NCBI RefSeq assembly: GCF_017353515.1
Contig: NZ_JAFMPY010000029.1
Span: forward strand, 1 to 59,530
Length of the DNA: 59,530 nucleotides
Direction: 5' to 3'
DNA from: Jiella sonneratiae
Lineage (GTDB): Bacteria > Pseudomonadota > Alphaproteobacteria > Rhizobiales > Rhizobiaceae
Positions 9,366 through 21,200 of this stretch are shown here, one piece after another. How positions within the stretch are numbered: position 1 is the stretch's first letter; each line of letters opens with the position of its first letter. The translations under genes were made by a program, and so were the position numbers. The notes below the pieces were generated by a model that did no database searches, was not told where the DNA came from, and worked only from the letters and a program-made list of their open reading frames with translations.

Positions 9366-10122
9366 GCTCGCTTCCCATGTAGGCCTCGCGCACGCGGGCG
9401 TCGTTGCTGACCGTCCGGTAGTCGCCCTCGGCGAGGATCTCGCCGCGGGCGAGCACGGTCACCCGGTCGCAGAGATCGGCGACGACGTTGAGATTGTGTT
9501 CGACCATCACCACGGTGCGGCCCCTGGCGATGCGCCGGATGAGATCGGAGATTCGGCCGATGTCCTCGACGCCCATGCCGGCCATCGGTTCGTCGAAGAG
9601 CAGCACCGGCGGATCGAGGGCGAGGGTCGTCGCGATCTCCAGCGCCCGCTTGCGACCATAGGGGAGTTCCGCCGCGTCGTGGGCGGCGAAGGCCTCGAGG
9701 CCGACGGCGTCGATCAGCCCGTGCGCCTCGTCGTTCAGCCGGTCGAGCAGCCGGTTCGAGCGCCAGAACTGCCAGGCGAGCCCCTCCTTGCGCTGCAGCG
9801 CCACGCGGACGTTGTCGAGCACGGTGAGGTGGGGAAAGACGGCGGAGATCTGGAACGAGCGCACGAGGCCCATGCGCGCGACGTCGGCCGGCTTCACCCC
9901 GGTGATGTCCGTGCCGCGGAAGACGATCCGGCCCGCGGTCGGGGTGAGGAACTTGGTGAGGAGGTTGAAGACCGTGGTCTTGCCGGCGCCGTTCGGGCCG
10001 ATCAGCGCATGGATCGTGCCTTCGGCGACGTCGAGATCGACGTCGTTGACGGCCTTGAAGCCGAAGAATTCCTTGGTGAGGCCGCGGGCCGACAATATCG
10101 GATCTGCCGGGGGAGCGCTCAT
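9358..10122 (-). CDS. livG: branched-chain amino acid ABC transporter ATPase LivG
   Basis: A 254-aa ABC ATPase. Walker A (G-P-N-G-A-G-K-T), the G-L-V-R-S-F-Q-I motif typical of LivG, Walker B (V-L-L-F-D-E-P-M-A-G) and a V-E-H-N switch are all present. The signature motif is unusual: at the place of L-S-G-G-x-Q it reads L-P-Y-G-R-K-R, a variant common in LivG-type proteins. It forms a heterodimer with LivF and lies 262 bp downstream of livK, separated by a stem-loop at 10216-10239. Confidence 0.92.
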
Positions 10123-10215
10123 GCGGTTTCTCGTCTCCTGTCGCGGGCGATCGCCGTCGATGTCCGTTCTTCGATCTCGTGAAGGCTTCGGGCGTGAGCC
10201 CGGTGGAGTTTCTGC

Positions 10216-10239
10216 GGGCGGCGCTTTTCTCCGCCGCCC
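10216..10239 (-). promoter_or_regulatory. intercistronic stem-loop between livK and livG
   Basis: A perfect 8-bp GC stem, GGGCGGCG (10216-10223) with CGCCGCCC (10232-10239), has an 8-nt loop and no U run. Placed after the binding-protein gene, it would fit an mRNA-stabilising or partial-attenuation element that gives livK higher expression than the membrane components. This role is inferred. Confidence 0.5.
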
Positions 10240-10384
10240 GGGCTCCCCGGCCGCACGCCGCTCGCAGCGAAGCCACGGGGCAATGCATCGGGGCGGCTTT
10301 CCGGCGGTCGCAGGCGGCTCGCCGCGTCATGCGGGAAGCCGGCGGCGCCGCGGCCCGAGGGCCGGACGCCGCCAGGCAGGCATG

Positions 10385-11608
10385 TCACTTTGCGAAGGAG
10401 GAGACGTCGCAGCCGGACTTGTCGACCGACAGGAAGGCCTCGTTGCCCGGAACCTTCAGTACTTCGTTGTAAAAGTCCCAGTCGCCCTTCATCTCGTCCG
10501 GCTTCTTCACCTGGAAGAGATACATGTCGTAGACCATCCGGCCGTTTTCCTGGACCTTGCCGTTCTTGGCGAACAGGTCCTCGACGGGCATTTCGTGCAG
10601 CTTGGCGGCGACCGCCTTGGTCTCGTCGGTGCCGGCGGCCTTGACCGCCTTCAGATACTGCAGCACCGCCGAATAGGTGCCGGCCTGGATCATGTTCGGC
10701 ATGCGCCCGGTCTTCTTCATGAAGCGCTCGGCGAAGTCGCGGTTCTCGTCGCTCTGGTCCCAGTACCAGCCTTCGGTGAGGTTGAGGCCCTGGGCCGCCT
10801 CGGCCCCGAGGCCGTGCACCTCGGCGAGGGTGAAGAGCAGCGCGGCGAGCTTCTGGCCGCCCTGGACGATGCCGAATTCCGAGGCCTGCTTGATCGCGTT
10901 GGCGGTGTCGAGACCGGCATTGGCGAGGCCGATCACCTTGGCGCCGGAGGATTGCGCCTGCAGCAGGAAGGAGGAGAAGTCGTTGCTGGCCAGCGGATGC
11001 CGGACCTCGCCGAGCATCTCGCCGCCGTTCTCCTTGACGAAGTTCGCGGTCTGCTCCTCCAGCGAATAGCCGAAGGCGTAGTCGGCGGTCAGGAAGAACC
11101 AGCTGTCGCCGCCGGCCTTGACCAGCGCGCCGCCGGTGCCGACCGCCAGAGCATGGGTGTCGTAGGCCCAGTGAAAGCCGTAGGGGCTGCACTGCTTGCC
11201 GGTGAGTTCGGTCGTCGCCGCGCCGGTGACGATGTCGATCTTGCCCTTTTCCTTCGACAGGCCCTGGACGGCGAGGGCGACCGATGAGGTCGTCAGTTCC
11301 ATGATCGCGTCGACCTGCTGGGTGTCGTACCACTCGCGGGCGATGTTGGAGGCGATGTCCGGCTTGTTCTGGTGGTCGGCATTGATGATCTGGACCGGCT
11401 TGCCGAGAACGCTGCCGCCGAAATCCTCCGCCGCCATTTCCGCGGCGGCGACGGACCACTTGCCGCCGAAGTCGGCATAGACGCCCGACTGGTCGTTCAG
11501 GATGCCGATCTTGACGACGTCGTCGGAGACCTCCTGGGCGAAGGCACCGGCCGGTACCGCGACACCCGCCGCAACCGTGGCGGCGAGCAAAATCCTGTCC
11601 ATGCGCAT
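10385..11608 (-). CDS. livK: branched-chain amino acid ABC transporter substrate-binding protein
   Basis: A 407-aa periplasmic binding protein of the Leu/Ile/Val-binding type I fold. The signal peptide (MRMDRILLAATVAAGVAV with cleavage at A-G-A-F-A) is followed by V-K-I-G-I-L-N-D-Q-S-G-V-Y, the usual first strand and ligand loop. The start is set by a GAGGAG site upstream; the Met at residue 3 is a possible alternative. The ligand is not predictable: this subgroup (with N-x-A-R-E-W-Y-D and Y-D-T-H-A-L features) includes amide and short-chain acid binders. It heads the cassette livK-livG-livF-livH-livM. Confidence 0.9.
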   Translation of the reverse strand: MRMDRILLAATVAAGVAVPAGAFAQEVSDDVVKIGILNDQSGVYADFGGKWSVAAAEMAAEDFGGSVLGKPVQIINADHQNKPDIASNIAREWYDTQQVDAIMELTTSSVALAVQGLSKEKGKIDIVTGAATTELTGKQCSPYGFHWAYDTHALAVGTGGALVKAGGDSWFFLTADYAFGYSLEEQTANFVKENGGEMLGEVRHPLASNDFSSFLLQAQSSGAKVIGLANAGLDTANAIKQASEFGIVQGGQKLAALLFTLAEVHGLGAEAAQGLNLTEGWYWDQSDENRDFAERFMKKTGRMPNMIQAGTYSAVLQYLKAVKAAGTDETKAVAAKLHEMPVEDLFAKNGKVQENGRMVYDMYLFQVKKPDEMKGDWDFYNEVLKVPGNEAFLSVDKSGCDVSSFAK

Positions 11609-11675
11609 GTCGAACTCCTCCCGAACGAAACCGTGAAGGGCCAGTTTTCCTCCCGGGCCCTTCGTTTCGCCGCGA

Positions 11676-11704
11676 ATGAGAGACAGGGGCGGCACCGATG
11701 TCAA
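11676..11704 (-). promoter_or_regulatory. candidate promoter of livK
   Basis: On the minus strand TTGACA (11699-11704) is followed after 17 bp by TCTCAT (11676-11681), about 70 bp before the livK start. The -35 is perfect and the spacing correct, but the -10 is weak. Confidence 0.4.
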
Positions 11705-11742
11705 CGGCTTGATTTGCAAAAGGCCGGGTCTAACGCCGCCCA

Positions 11743-12261
11743 TTAGACTTTGGTCGAAGGCCCGCCGCCGGCGGGTTTCGCCCTGCGCCGCCGCGACCGG
11801 CCCGGCCCCGGACGGGCCGGCTTGCGAGGCTCGCCCTGACGCCTGATGCGGTCCTGCCTGCCGGGTCTCGATGGCTTGGCGGTGGAGGGGCGTCGGGCCG
11901 GGTCATCCGGCGGCTTCAGCCAGCGTTCGCCGGTGGTCAGCCAGCGCGCCAGGCGCGCGACGACGATGTGGCGGTTGATGTCGTAGCGCGGATCGCCGCC
12001 GCGCGAGAAGCGCGCCTGCCGATGCAGTTCCCGCGAGACGCGGAGCGCGACGGCGGCACGCTCCGCCGGATCGAGCCGCGACGGATCGTCGTCGCGGCAG
12101 GCTGCGGCGATGCCGGCGCCGGCCGCGCCGAAGCGCCGCAGCGCCGCAGACAGCTCCAGCCGCTGCGTCTCCTTAAGGTCGGATGCCTGCCGCGCCTCCC
12201 TGTGGCGGCGGATGCGGGCGGCAAGGATCGCGAGCATGGGAGAGAGGTCGTCGGCGGCCAT
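11743..12261 (-). CDS. hypothetical protein with basic C-terminal tail
   Basis: A 172-aa protein whose first 120 residues are helical and Arg/Glu/Ala-rich (M-A-A-D-D-L-S-P-M-L start). The last 45 residues are dominated by Pro, Arg, Lys and Gly. No domain is recognised and no signal peptide or membrane segment is seen. The basic tail suggests nucleic acid or polyanion contact, which is speculation. An upstream in-frame Met at 12339 would add 26 residues; the shorter start was preferred because the core begins there. It is divergent from the DnaA-domain gene, with an A/T-rich 230-bp region between them (a possible plus-strand TTCACA-N16-TTATAA promoter at 12432-12459). Confidence 0.55.
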   Translation of the reverse strand: MAADDLSPMLAILAARIRRHREARQASDLKETQRLELSAALRRFGAAGAGIAAACRDDDPSRLDPAERAAVALRVSRELHRQARFSRGGDPRYDINRHIVVARLARWLTTGERWLKPPDDPARRPSTAKPSRPGRQDRIRRQGEPRKPARPGPGRSRRRRAKPAGGGPSTKV

Positions 12262-12491
12262 CGCGGCGAAACTCCGGGAAACGATGCGGGGGGCCCAGCA
12301 TCGATGGCCTTCGTCGGGATGGGGATTTCTTCCGGCCACGGGTCGCAGCGTCTCGGCGTCGATGACTGGACAAGCGTTTGAAAAACCGGAAGATTGAACA
12401 GAAAGGGGATTTTTTCGGTTGTAGGAAGATATTCACATAATGCGTCGGCTGGCTTATAAGGTCTCGACAATCCAGCCGGGAGACGCAACCG

Positions 12492-12974
12492 ATGCAATTC
12501 GCCTCAGCAAGCGACGGGCCCGCCGCGACCGAAAGGTGCCGCGACGAACCGAGGCTCTGGTGGGAGGAGGCGGCGCGGCTGCAGGAGCCGCCCGGCCCGT
12601 CCTCGACGGTGCAGCTGCGCATGGCGACGGTTGCCGCGGCGTGCCGGCTGGCGCAGGAGATCGCCGCCTTCGGCTTCGACGTTCCGGTCGCCGAGATCCG
12701 CCGCGCCAGCCGGGCGGAGAGCCGCGCCTGCGACGCCCGCCACGTCGCGATGTATCTCGCCAACACCACCTTCGGCATCTCGTCGACGCGCATCGGTGCG
12801 GCCTTCGGCCGCGAGCGCACGAGCATTTCCTACGCCATCCGCCGGGTCGAGGATCTGCGCGACGACGAGGCGTTCGACCGCCGGCTGCAGCGCCTCGAGG
12901 ACCTCGCGGTCGCGGCCTGCCGGGCAATCGAGACGGGGGTGGCCGTCAAGCTCGCTGCCGGAGACCGGCGATGA
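12492..12974 (+). CDS. stand-alone DnaA domain IV (DnaA-box-binding HTH) protein
   Basis: A 160-aa protein lacking any AAA+ ATPase region. Residues about 40-135 look like the C-terminal DNA-binding domain of the replication initiator DnaA: A-R-H-V-A-M-Y-L-A, then I-G-A-A-F-G-R-E-R-T-S-I-S-Y-A, which parallels the A-R-x-x-A-M-Y-L and F-G-R-x-H-T-T-V signature of DnaA. The central D-H-T is changed to E-R-T. It could bind DnaA boxes without initiating, and so act as a regulator of replication or of DnaA-box promoters. This is inference. It overlaps the next gene by 4 bp (ATGA). Confidence 0.8.
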   Translation: MQFASASDGPAATERCRDEPRLWWEEAARLQEPPGPSSTVQLRMATVAAACRLAQEIAAFGFDVPVAEIRRASRAESRACDARHVAMYLANTTFGISSTRIGAAFGRERTSISYAIRRVEDLRDDEAFDRRLQRLEDLAVAACRAIETGVAVKLAAGDRR

Positions 12975-13468
12975 GCGCGGGGCCGGGTTTCGACGAGGAG
13001 GAGACGCCGCTGACGCGGCTGGCGACGCGACGGGTCAGGGGCGGCGAGCCTTTCCTGACGCAGGCCGAGGCGATGGCCGGCGAGCGGATCCGGGCCGATT
13101 TCACCCGCGGGCAGATGAGCCCGGCGATCACCCAGCGCTGGGACGCGATGCCCCGTGCGCCCCGGCGCGGCGGCATCGGCGACCTCGCCGACACGGCGAT
13201 CGACGCGAGGAAGCGCGTCGGCGCGGCCTGCGATGCGGTCGGTCCCGAACTGTCGGGCCTCCTCCTCGACGTCTGCTGCTTCCTCAAAGGGCTGGAGACG
13301 GTGGAGCGGGAACGCCAGTGGCCGGCGCGCTCGGCCAAGCTTCTGCTGAAGACCGGTCTCGCCATGCTCGCCCGGCATTACGGCTTCGACCGGGAGGGCG
13401 GCGCAAGGTCGGGCCGCATCCGCCACTGGCGGGCGCCGAAGGACGAGGCCGGGGACAGCGCCCGGTGA
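12971..13468 (+). CDS. DUF6456 domain-containing protein
   Basis: A 165-aa protein with the pattern G-E-R-I-R-A-D-F-T-R-G-Q, the V-G-P-E-L-S-G-L-L-L-D-V-C-C core and K-G-L-E-x-V-E-R-E-R-x-W-P-A-R-S-A-K near the C-terminus. This matches DUF6456, an alphaproteobacterial family of unknown function. No membrane segment is seen. Its ATG overlaps the stop of the DnaA-domain gene, so the two form a coupled pair and a shared role in DNA transactions is plausible. It ends convergent with sufE; a short 6-bp hairpin lies at 13473-13488. Confidence 0.8.
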   Translation: MSAGPGFDEEETPLTRLATRRVRGGEPFLTQAEAMAGERIRADFTRGQMSPAITQRWDAMPRAPRRGGIGDLADTAIDARKRVGAACDAVGPELSGLLLDVCCFLKGLETVERERQWPARSAKLLLKTGLAMLARHYGFDREGGARSGRIRHWRAPKDEAGDSAR

Positions 13469-13546
13469 CGCGAGGGGCCATCGCCCCTGCCGGCTTCCGC
13501 CGTCGAATCGCGGCCTTCTGCGAAGCGTCGCGCGAAGCTTCACCGC

Positions 13547-13966
13547 TCAGGCGGCGGCGGCCTCGCGCGCGTCGTTCTTGATGCGGGCGACCATCGATCT
13601 GAGGCCGTTGGAGCGCTGCGGCGTCAGATGCTCCTGCAGGCCGAGACGGGAAAACACCGCCTCGGCGTCGATCGCCTGGATCTCGTCGCTGGTGCGGCCG
13701 GAGAACAGCACCAGCGCTATGGCGACGAGGCCCTTGACGATGTGGGCGTCCGAATCGCCGCGGAAGGAGAGATGCGGCGGACGGGCGGCGTCGCTGGTTC
13801 CGACCAGCCAGACCTGGCTGACGCAGCCCCGCACCTTGGTGTCCTCGTTCATCTCGTCCGGCGAGAGCCCCGGCAGCGCGCGGCCGAGTTCGATCAGATA
13901 GCGGTAGCGGTCCTCCCAGTCGTCGAGAAGCTCGAAATCCGCGGTGATCTCGTCGATCGTCTGCAT
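13547..13966 (-). CDS. sufE: SufE family cysteine desulfuration protein
   Basis: A 139-aa cytosolic sulfur-acceptor protein that takes persulfide sulfur from the SufS/IscS desulfurase for Fe-S cluster assembly. The family signature is clear: D-W-E-D-R-Y-R-Y-L-I-E-L-G, then V-R-G-C-V-S-Q-V-W with the active-site Cys, then F-x-G-D-S-D-A. Length is normal. No other suf genes are in the window, so it acts with a system encoded elsewhere. Confidence 0.93.
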   Translation of the reverse strand: MQTIDEITADFELLDDWEDRYRYLIELGRALPGLSPDEMNEDTKVRGCVSQVWLVGTSDAARPPHLSFRGDSDAHIVKGLVAIALVLFSGRTSDEIQAIDAEAVFSRLGLQEHLTPQRSNGLRSMVARIKNDAREAAAA

Positions 13967-14132
13967 GATGCGTTCCGGAAACCCTCTTTGGCGATCGGGA
14001 CAAGGCGATGAGGCAGCAACGATGAAGCCGGGCCGACGAACCCGGCGCCGCCGCCTCGCCGGCCGTCCTCGCGGGGCGGGCCGTCGGGCCCGCCGCCGCT
14101 CGACCCGCATATAGGGGCGAAGGTGCGCCGTG

Positions 14133-14765
14133 TCAGCCGCGGGGGGGGGAGCCGGCACCCGGAACGTTCGCCGAAAGCCGCGTTGCGGGGATCTGCGCTT
14201 CGCCGGCGGCCTGCAGCGGCCGTGCCGCGACCGTCGGCAGACGCGCCGCCCCGGACGCGGCGAGGCGCGGGCCCGGCCCGGCCGGTTCGGCGACCCCGCG
14301 ATCCGTGGGCACGGCGATGACGTTGGTTTCGACCTTGCGTGCGGCAAGGCGCGCAGCGGCGATCGCCGCGGTGGTGATGCGGTCGGTCGCCGGCTCCCGG
14401 ATGCCGGCGGTCTCGCGCCGGGTGTCGGCCGCGGCGTCCGCCGGGCGGTGGCCCGCTGCAGAACCGCCATCGGCCGCCGGCGCCGCGTCCCGGCGCCGTT
14501 TGGCGATCGCATCGTCGACGAAGCCGTAGGCGATCGAAAATCCTTCGCTCACCCGGTCGCCGGCGAAGCGGGCGACGTCGCCGCCCGCCGCGCAGGCGGA
14601 GGGCGCCCGGTCGCAGAAGTTCGAAAGATCCGCCACGGCCGCCTGGGCGCCGTAGAGCAGCGCGAAGGCATTGATCGCGGGGCCGTCGCTGCGCCCGCCG
14701 CCGCCCGGCATGAGAAGGGCGATCAGCCCGAGAAAGAATGCCACCTTGATGACGAAGCGAATCAT
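14133..14765 (-). CDS. DUF5330 domain-containing protein
   Basis: A 210-aa protein with an N-terminal hydrophobic segment (MIRFVIKVAFFLGLIALLMP) acting as signal or anchor. A short conserved region follows with F-C-D-R-A-P-S-A-C, a pair of Cys residues separated by seven residues. This arrangement matches DUF5330 of Hyphomicrobiales, whose function is unknown. The second half is low-complexity Ala/Arg/Pro-rich and probably disordered. It is likely periplasmic, anchored at the inner membrane. Confidence 0.7.
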   Translation of the reverse strand: MIRFVIKVAFFLGLIALLMPGGGGRSDGPAINAFALLYGAQAAVADLSNFCDRAPSACAAGGDVARFAGDRVSEGFSIAYGFVDDAIAKRRRDAAPAADGGSAAGHRPADAAADTRRETAGIREPATDRITTAAIAAARLAARKVETNVIAVPTDRGVAEPAGPGPRLAASGAARLPTVAARPLQAAGEAQIPATRLSANVPGAGSPPRG

Positions 14766-15144
14766 CGCCGTTCCCCGTCCTGAATGCCGGCCGCGTTCCG
14801 GATCGCACCGGCCGCGGCTTCATTGCGCCGACATTGGCATGCCGGGCGGAAGGTCACGTTGAAATTGCGCGGCAAATTTTAGCTAAACCCGAGCGATTCG
14901 GCGCGGCCGGACGGTTTCGCACCGCCGCCGCCGGGGATTCGCCGTGCGGTTGCCTTTGGTTAACCATGTTGCGATCTCTTCGTCGTACGGAAAGCATAGT
15001 TTTCTGGGGAACGCAGGCCTCGCACCAGCTTGAGGAAGCGCCGGTTTATGGCTTCCTTAATGCGCCCCCGGCATGATCCGGACAGTCGGCTTCGACGCGG
15101 CCAGAGCGCCGTCGACGTGCCGGTTCGACAGATGATCTGCCAGG
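14766..15144. promoter_or_regulatory. divergent region upstream of the sensor kinase with a CtrA-type half site
   Basis: This 379-bp region separates the DUF5330 gene from the kinase gene. The most distinctive element is TTAACCAT at 14960-14967, inside the palindrome TGGTTAACCA, which matches the 8-mer CtrA half site described in Caulobacter. An A/T-rich stretch at 14870-14885 may hold the minus-strand promoter. No -10/-35 pair could be assigned with confidence. Confidence 0.4.
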
Positions 15145-16998
<1,854 letters not shown>

Positions 16999-17741
16999 GG
17001 GCCTGCTCGACCGGGTGGCCGCGCTCTCGACGCGGACGGGGATGCGATTCCTGCATCTCCTCGCGCGTCATCCCGCGAAGTCGACCGGCATCGCGGTCTT
17101 CGCCGTGACCTTCACCAGCATCACGGTGAACGGTCTCTACGAGCAGCACGGCCGGCACCAGAACCCGATTCTCGCGACCCGCGTCATGGCCGCTGCGCCC
17201 GACGCGGCGCGGTTCGGCGCGCCGGCGCGCACCGTGGCGGAGCCGGAAGCGTCGATGCGCGATCCGGGCGACGCGGCGCCGGCTTCCCCGCAGATCTCGC
17301 CGGCCGGATCCACGTCGCGGCAGGTCGCGGAGACCACGCGCTCGACGCCCGCCGACGCGGTCGCGCCGGTGCGGCCTGGCCGCGTGCCGGCGCCTGCCCC
17401 GCGGCCGCTCGAACGGCCGGATCCCGAGCAGACGGCCTCGATCACGCCCGGGCAGGGCGGCCGCGTCGTGGCGCTGCCGGAAGCCAAGCCGGCGCGGTCC
17501 GGATCGGCGGCGTCCAAGCGCTTTTCCGCCATGAGCGAGGGCGAGCGGGTGAAGCTCATCCAGGCCGCGCTGTCCTCGGCGCAGGTCGCCCAGCTCTCGG
17601 TCGACGGCGTTCTCGGCGAGAAGACCAGGGCGGCGATCCGCACCTTCGAGGCGCTGGAGGGCATGGACGTCACCGGCGAGCCGGATGCCAAGGTCCTCGA
17701 TCGGCTTGCCGCGATCGGCCTCGTCGAATAGACCCGGCCGC

Positions 17742-18071
17742 GTGCGGATCACCAGCGAGCTCTTCGTCTCCCAGCTGTCGCGCCGGCTGTTCGCGGCCGG
17801 CGGCTTTGCCGCCGTCATGCGCCGGGGCGCCGAGGCGGCGGGGGCGATCTTCGTCGTCCAGCGCGGGCGCGGCGGCGTCCGGCTCTACGGGCCGGCCGTC
17901 CAGAGCCTTTCCGACGAGGAGGGCGGCCGGCGCTTCATGCTGGAGGCCGCGGAGGACGAGGCGGCGCTCGACGCGCGGTTCCAGCGCGAGGCGCGATTTG
18001 ACCCGGATTTCTGGGTGATCGAGATCGAGACCGACGAGCCGGAAGCCTTCATCGACGTCGTCGAGGCCTGA
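17742..18071 (+). CDS. DUF1491 family protein
   Basis: A 109-aa small cytosolic protein starting at GTG. It shows the DUF1491 pattern: V-R-I-T-S-E-L-F-V-S-Q-L-S-R-R, then F-A-A-G-G-F-A-A-V and R-R-G-A-E-A-A-G-A-I-F-V, ending with D-P-D-F-W-V-I-E-I-E. Function is unknown. The GTG was chosen because the conserved domain begins exactly there and no ATG is available nearby. It follows the peptidoglycan-binding gene by 10 bp and is probably co-transcribed with it. Confidence 0.85.
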   Translation: MRITSELFVSQLSRRLFAAGGFAAVMRRGAEAAGAIFVVQRGRGGVRLYGPAVQSLSDEEGGRRFMLEAAEDEAALDARFQREARFDPDFWVIEIETDEPEAFIDVVEA

Positions 18072-18076
18072 TCCGG

Positions 18077-18132
18077 GAGGCCCGGTCCGCGAGGCCCGGT
18101 CCGCGAGGTTTGCTCCGAGAGGCCCGGGACCC
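18077..18132. repeat. 14-bp tandem repeat, four copies
   Basis: The unit GAGGCCCGGTCCGC begins at 18077 and 18091, with two diverged copies at 18105 and 18119. It lies just after the DUF1491 stop, in the gap before the convergent Amt-GGDEF-EAL gene. Confidence 0.8.
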
Positions 18133-18232
18133 GCGCCGTCTCCCCCGAGCCCTTTTCCGGATGCGCGCAGGCCGTGATTTTCCGGCGCCCGGCGGCCGCG
18201 CTTTGCCCGCGCGGAGCCGCCGCCCGGCGCGA

Positions 18233-21200
18233 TCAGGCCCTGCGGGCGGTGCGGGGCTCCTTGACGATGCTCCTGAGGATCACCGCGAGCTGACTTTCCA
18301 CCGTCTGCGGAACGACATCGGCCGGCAGCGGCCGGGAAAACAGATAGCCCTGCACCTCGTCGCAGCGCCGGCTCGACAGGATCGTCAGCTGCTCGACGGT
18401 CTCGACGCCCTCGGCGACGATCGTCAGCTTCAGCGCCCGGCCGAGATTGATCACCGCTTCGGCGATCGCCAGCGAGCTGTTGTCGTTGGCGAGGTTCATG
18501 ATGAAGGAGCGGTCGATCTTGATCGTGTCGAAGGGAAAGGCCCTGAGGTAGCTCAGCGAGGAGTAGCCAGTGCCGAAATCGTCGAGCGCCAGCCGGATGC
18601 CGCTGCGCTTCAGCGCCTTCAGCGTGGCGAGGGAGCGGTCGCGATCCTCGACGAGGATGCTCTCGGTGAGTTCGATCTCGAAACGCTCCGGCGGGAAGTC
18701 GCAGTCCTTCAGCATCTGCAGGACGTTCTCGACGAAGCCGCGGCTGCGCAGCTGGTGGCCGCTGACATTGACGCTGACCGGCGCGCCGGAGAGCTTGCTC
18801 AGGCTGAGCCGGCAGGCCTCGCGGATCACCCAGTTGCCGATGGCGTCGATCCGGCCCGACTGCTCGGCGATCGGGATGAACAGGCCGGGGCCGATCTGGC
18901 CGCGCTCCGGATGTTCCCAGCGCACCAGCGCCTCGTAGCAGATGATCGCGCCGCTGCTCATCGAGACCCGCGGCTGGAAGCAGAGCGACAGCTCGCCCCG
19001 TTCGACCACGCTGGCGAGATCCGCCTCGAGCTCGCGCCTGACCTTGAGCTCGGTGTCCATGCCCGGCTCGAACCCCGCGAAGGTGTTCCGGCCCTGCCGC
19101 TTGGCGTGGTAGAGGGCCGTGTCGGCCCGCGAGATCAGCGCCTCCTGCTCGACGGCGTCGTCCGGCGTCAGGGCGAAGCCGACGCTCGCCCCGGGCCGGA
19201 TCTGGATGCCGTTGCCGACGTCCACCGGTTCCGAGATCGCCCGGACGATCCTAAAGGCGAGATCGGCGACCTGGTTGCGGAAGGCCGCCTCGGTCTGGAT
19301 CACCGCGAACTCGTCGCCGCCCAGCCGGGCGACGATGGCGCTCCTGCCGGCCACCGCGCAGAGCCGCTCGGCCGTCGCGCGCAGCACGGCGTCGCCCGCC
19401 GGATGGCCGTAGAGGTCGTTGATGTCCTTGAAGTGGTCGAGGTCGACGCTGATCAGCGCGGCGCTGCGGCCGGTTTCCCGGGACCGCAGGATGACCGTCT
19501 CGAGCCGGTTCGCGAAGAGCGCGCGGTTCGGCAGCTGCGTCAGCGTGTCGTGGTGGGCGGTGAAGCGCAGCTGCTCTTCGGCCGCCTTGCGCTCGCTGAT
19601 GTCGGCGAAGGCCATGACCCGGGCGGCGACGCCGCGCAGCACGATGGCGCGCGAGCGCACCTCGACGGCGATCGGCGAGCCGTCGGCCCGCTTCAGCGAC
19701 AGTTCGAGCACCTTCGTCGATTCCGAGGCCATGAGTTCGGCGACCGTCGCCTCGCTGCAGTCGTCGACGAGGTCGGCGACCGGGGTTCCGACGAGATCGG
19801 CGCCGGGGCGGTCGACGAGGCGCGCGAGGGCGGCGTTCATGTCGACCACCCGACCGTCGACGACGACGGCGAGGCCTTCGAAGGCGGCGTCGCCGATGGC
19901 GGCGAGGCGTTCGGCCTCCTGGGTGGAGCGGTGCAGCGCCTCGCGGTCGCGGCGGGCCATTTCGGAATTTTCGATCTCGTCGAGAAAGGCGTTGAACAGC
20001 CGGGTGACGCTCTCGGCCTCGTCGCCGGTCTCGACCGGCAGGCGGTGGCTGAGGTCGATGCGGCCCGAGATATAAGCGGTGAGGGCGTTTTCGAGGCTGC
20101 CGGTACCGAGCACCGTGCCGTGCTCGGCCTGGTTGAGGCCGCGCTCCTCGTCGGCGGGGCTGACGCGGATCGGCTCGATCCGGTCGGCGATCCGGAAGAA
20201 CAGATAGGCGATCGGGAAGGTCCAGAGGAAGTTGACGCCGGCACCGGCCGCCTGGACCCCGAGCTGCAGGAGCCGATCGCCGTCGACGAGGGCGTCGCTC
20301 GGCGCGAGAAGCGCCGGCGCCAGCGTTCCGGCGATGCCGGCAAAGCCGTGGCAGCCGATGGCGCCGACGGCGTCGTCGATCCCGCAGCGGGTGACGAGAT
20401 CGTTGCCGAGGATGGCGATCAGCCCGCCGGCGACGCCGACCGTCATGGCGCCGGCGCCGTCGAGGACGTGGCAGCCGGCAGTGACCGCGACGAGGCCGCC
20501 GATGAGACCGCAGATCGGCATTTCCGGCCGGGTGATGCCGTCTTTCCAGAGGCCGTAGAGATAGCCCGCCGTTCCGCCGCAGCCGGCCGCCAGCACGGTG
20601 TTGGCGATGATCGAGGCGATGGCGGGGGTCGCCTTGATCGTCGAGCCGCCGTTGAAGCCGACCCAGCCGACGAAGATGATCATCGCGCCGGCCGTCGCCA
20701 GCACGGCGCTGTGGCCCTGGATGTGCCGGATGGTCCCGTCGGGGGCGAATCGGCCGATCCGCGGCCCGAGGACGATGCAGGCGGCAAGCGAGATCCACGC
20801 GCCGGTCGAGTGCACGACGGTCGAGCCGGCGAAGTCGATGAAGCCGATATTGGCGAGAAAGGCGGAGTCGCTGTGCTGCAGCGCGTTGCCCCACGCCCAG
20901 TGGGTGAACACCGGATAGATGAAGGCGGCGATCAGGATCGACACCACCCCGTAGACGGCGAGCCGCAGACGCTCCGCCGCGGCGCCCGAGACGATGGTCG
21001 CCGAGGTGCCGCAGAACATCACCTGGAAGGCGAAGAAGGCGTGTTCGCCGGGGGTGAGGTCGCGCAGGAAGGCGAAGCGCTGCTCGTGGCCGAAGCCGTA
21101 TCCGCTGTCGCGGCCGAACGCGAACATGAAGCCGACCGCCGCGAAGGCGACGATCGACAGGAGAAGGTCGAGAAGGTTCTTTTGGGCGACGTTGATCGAG

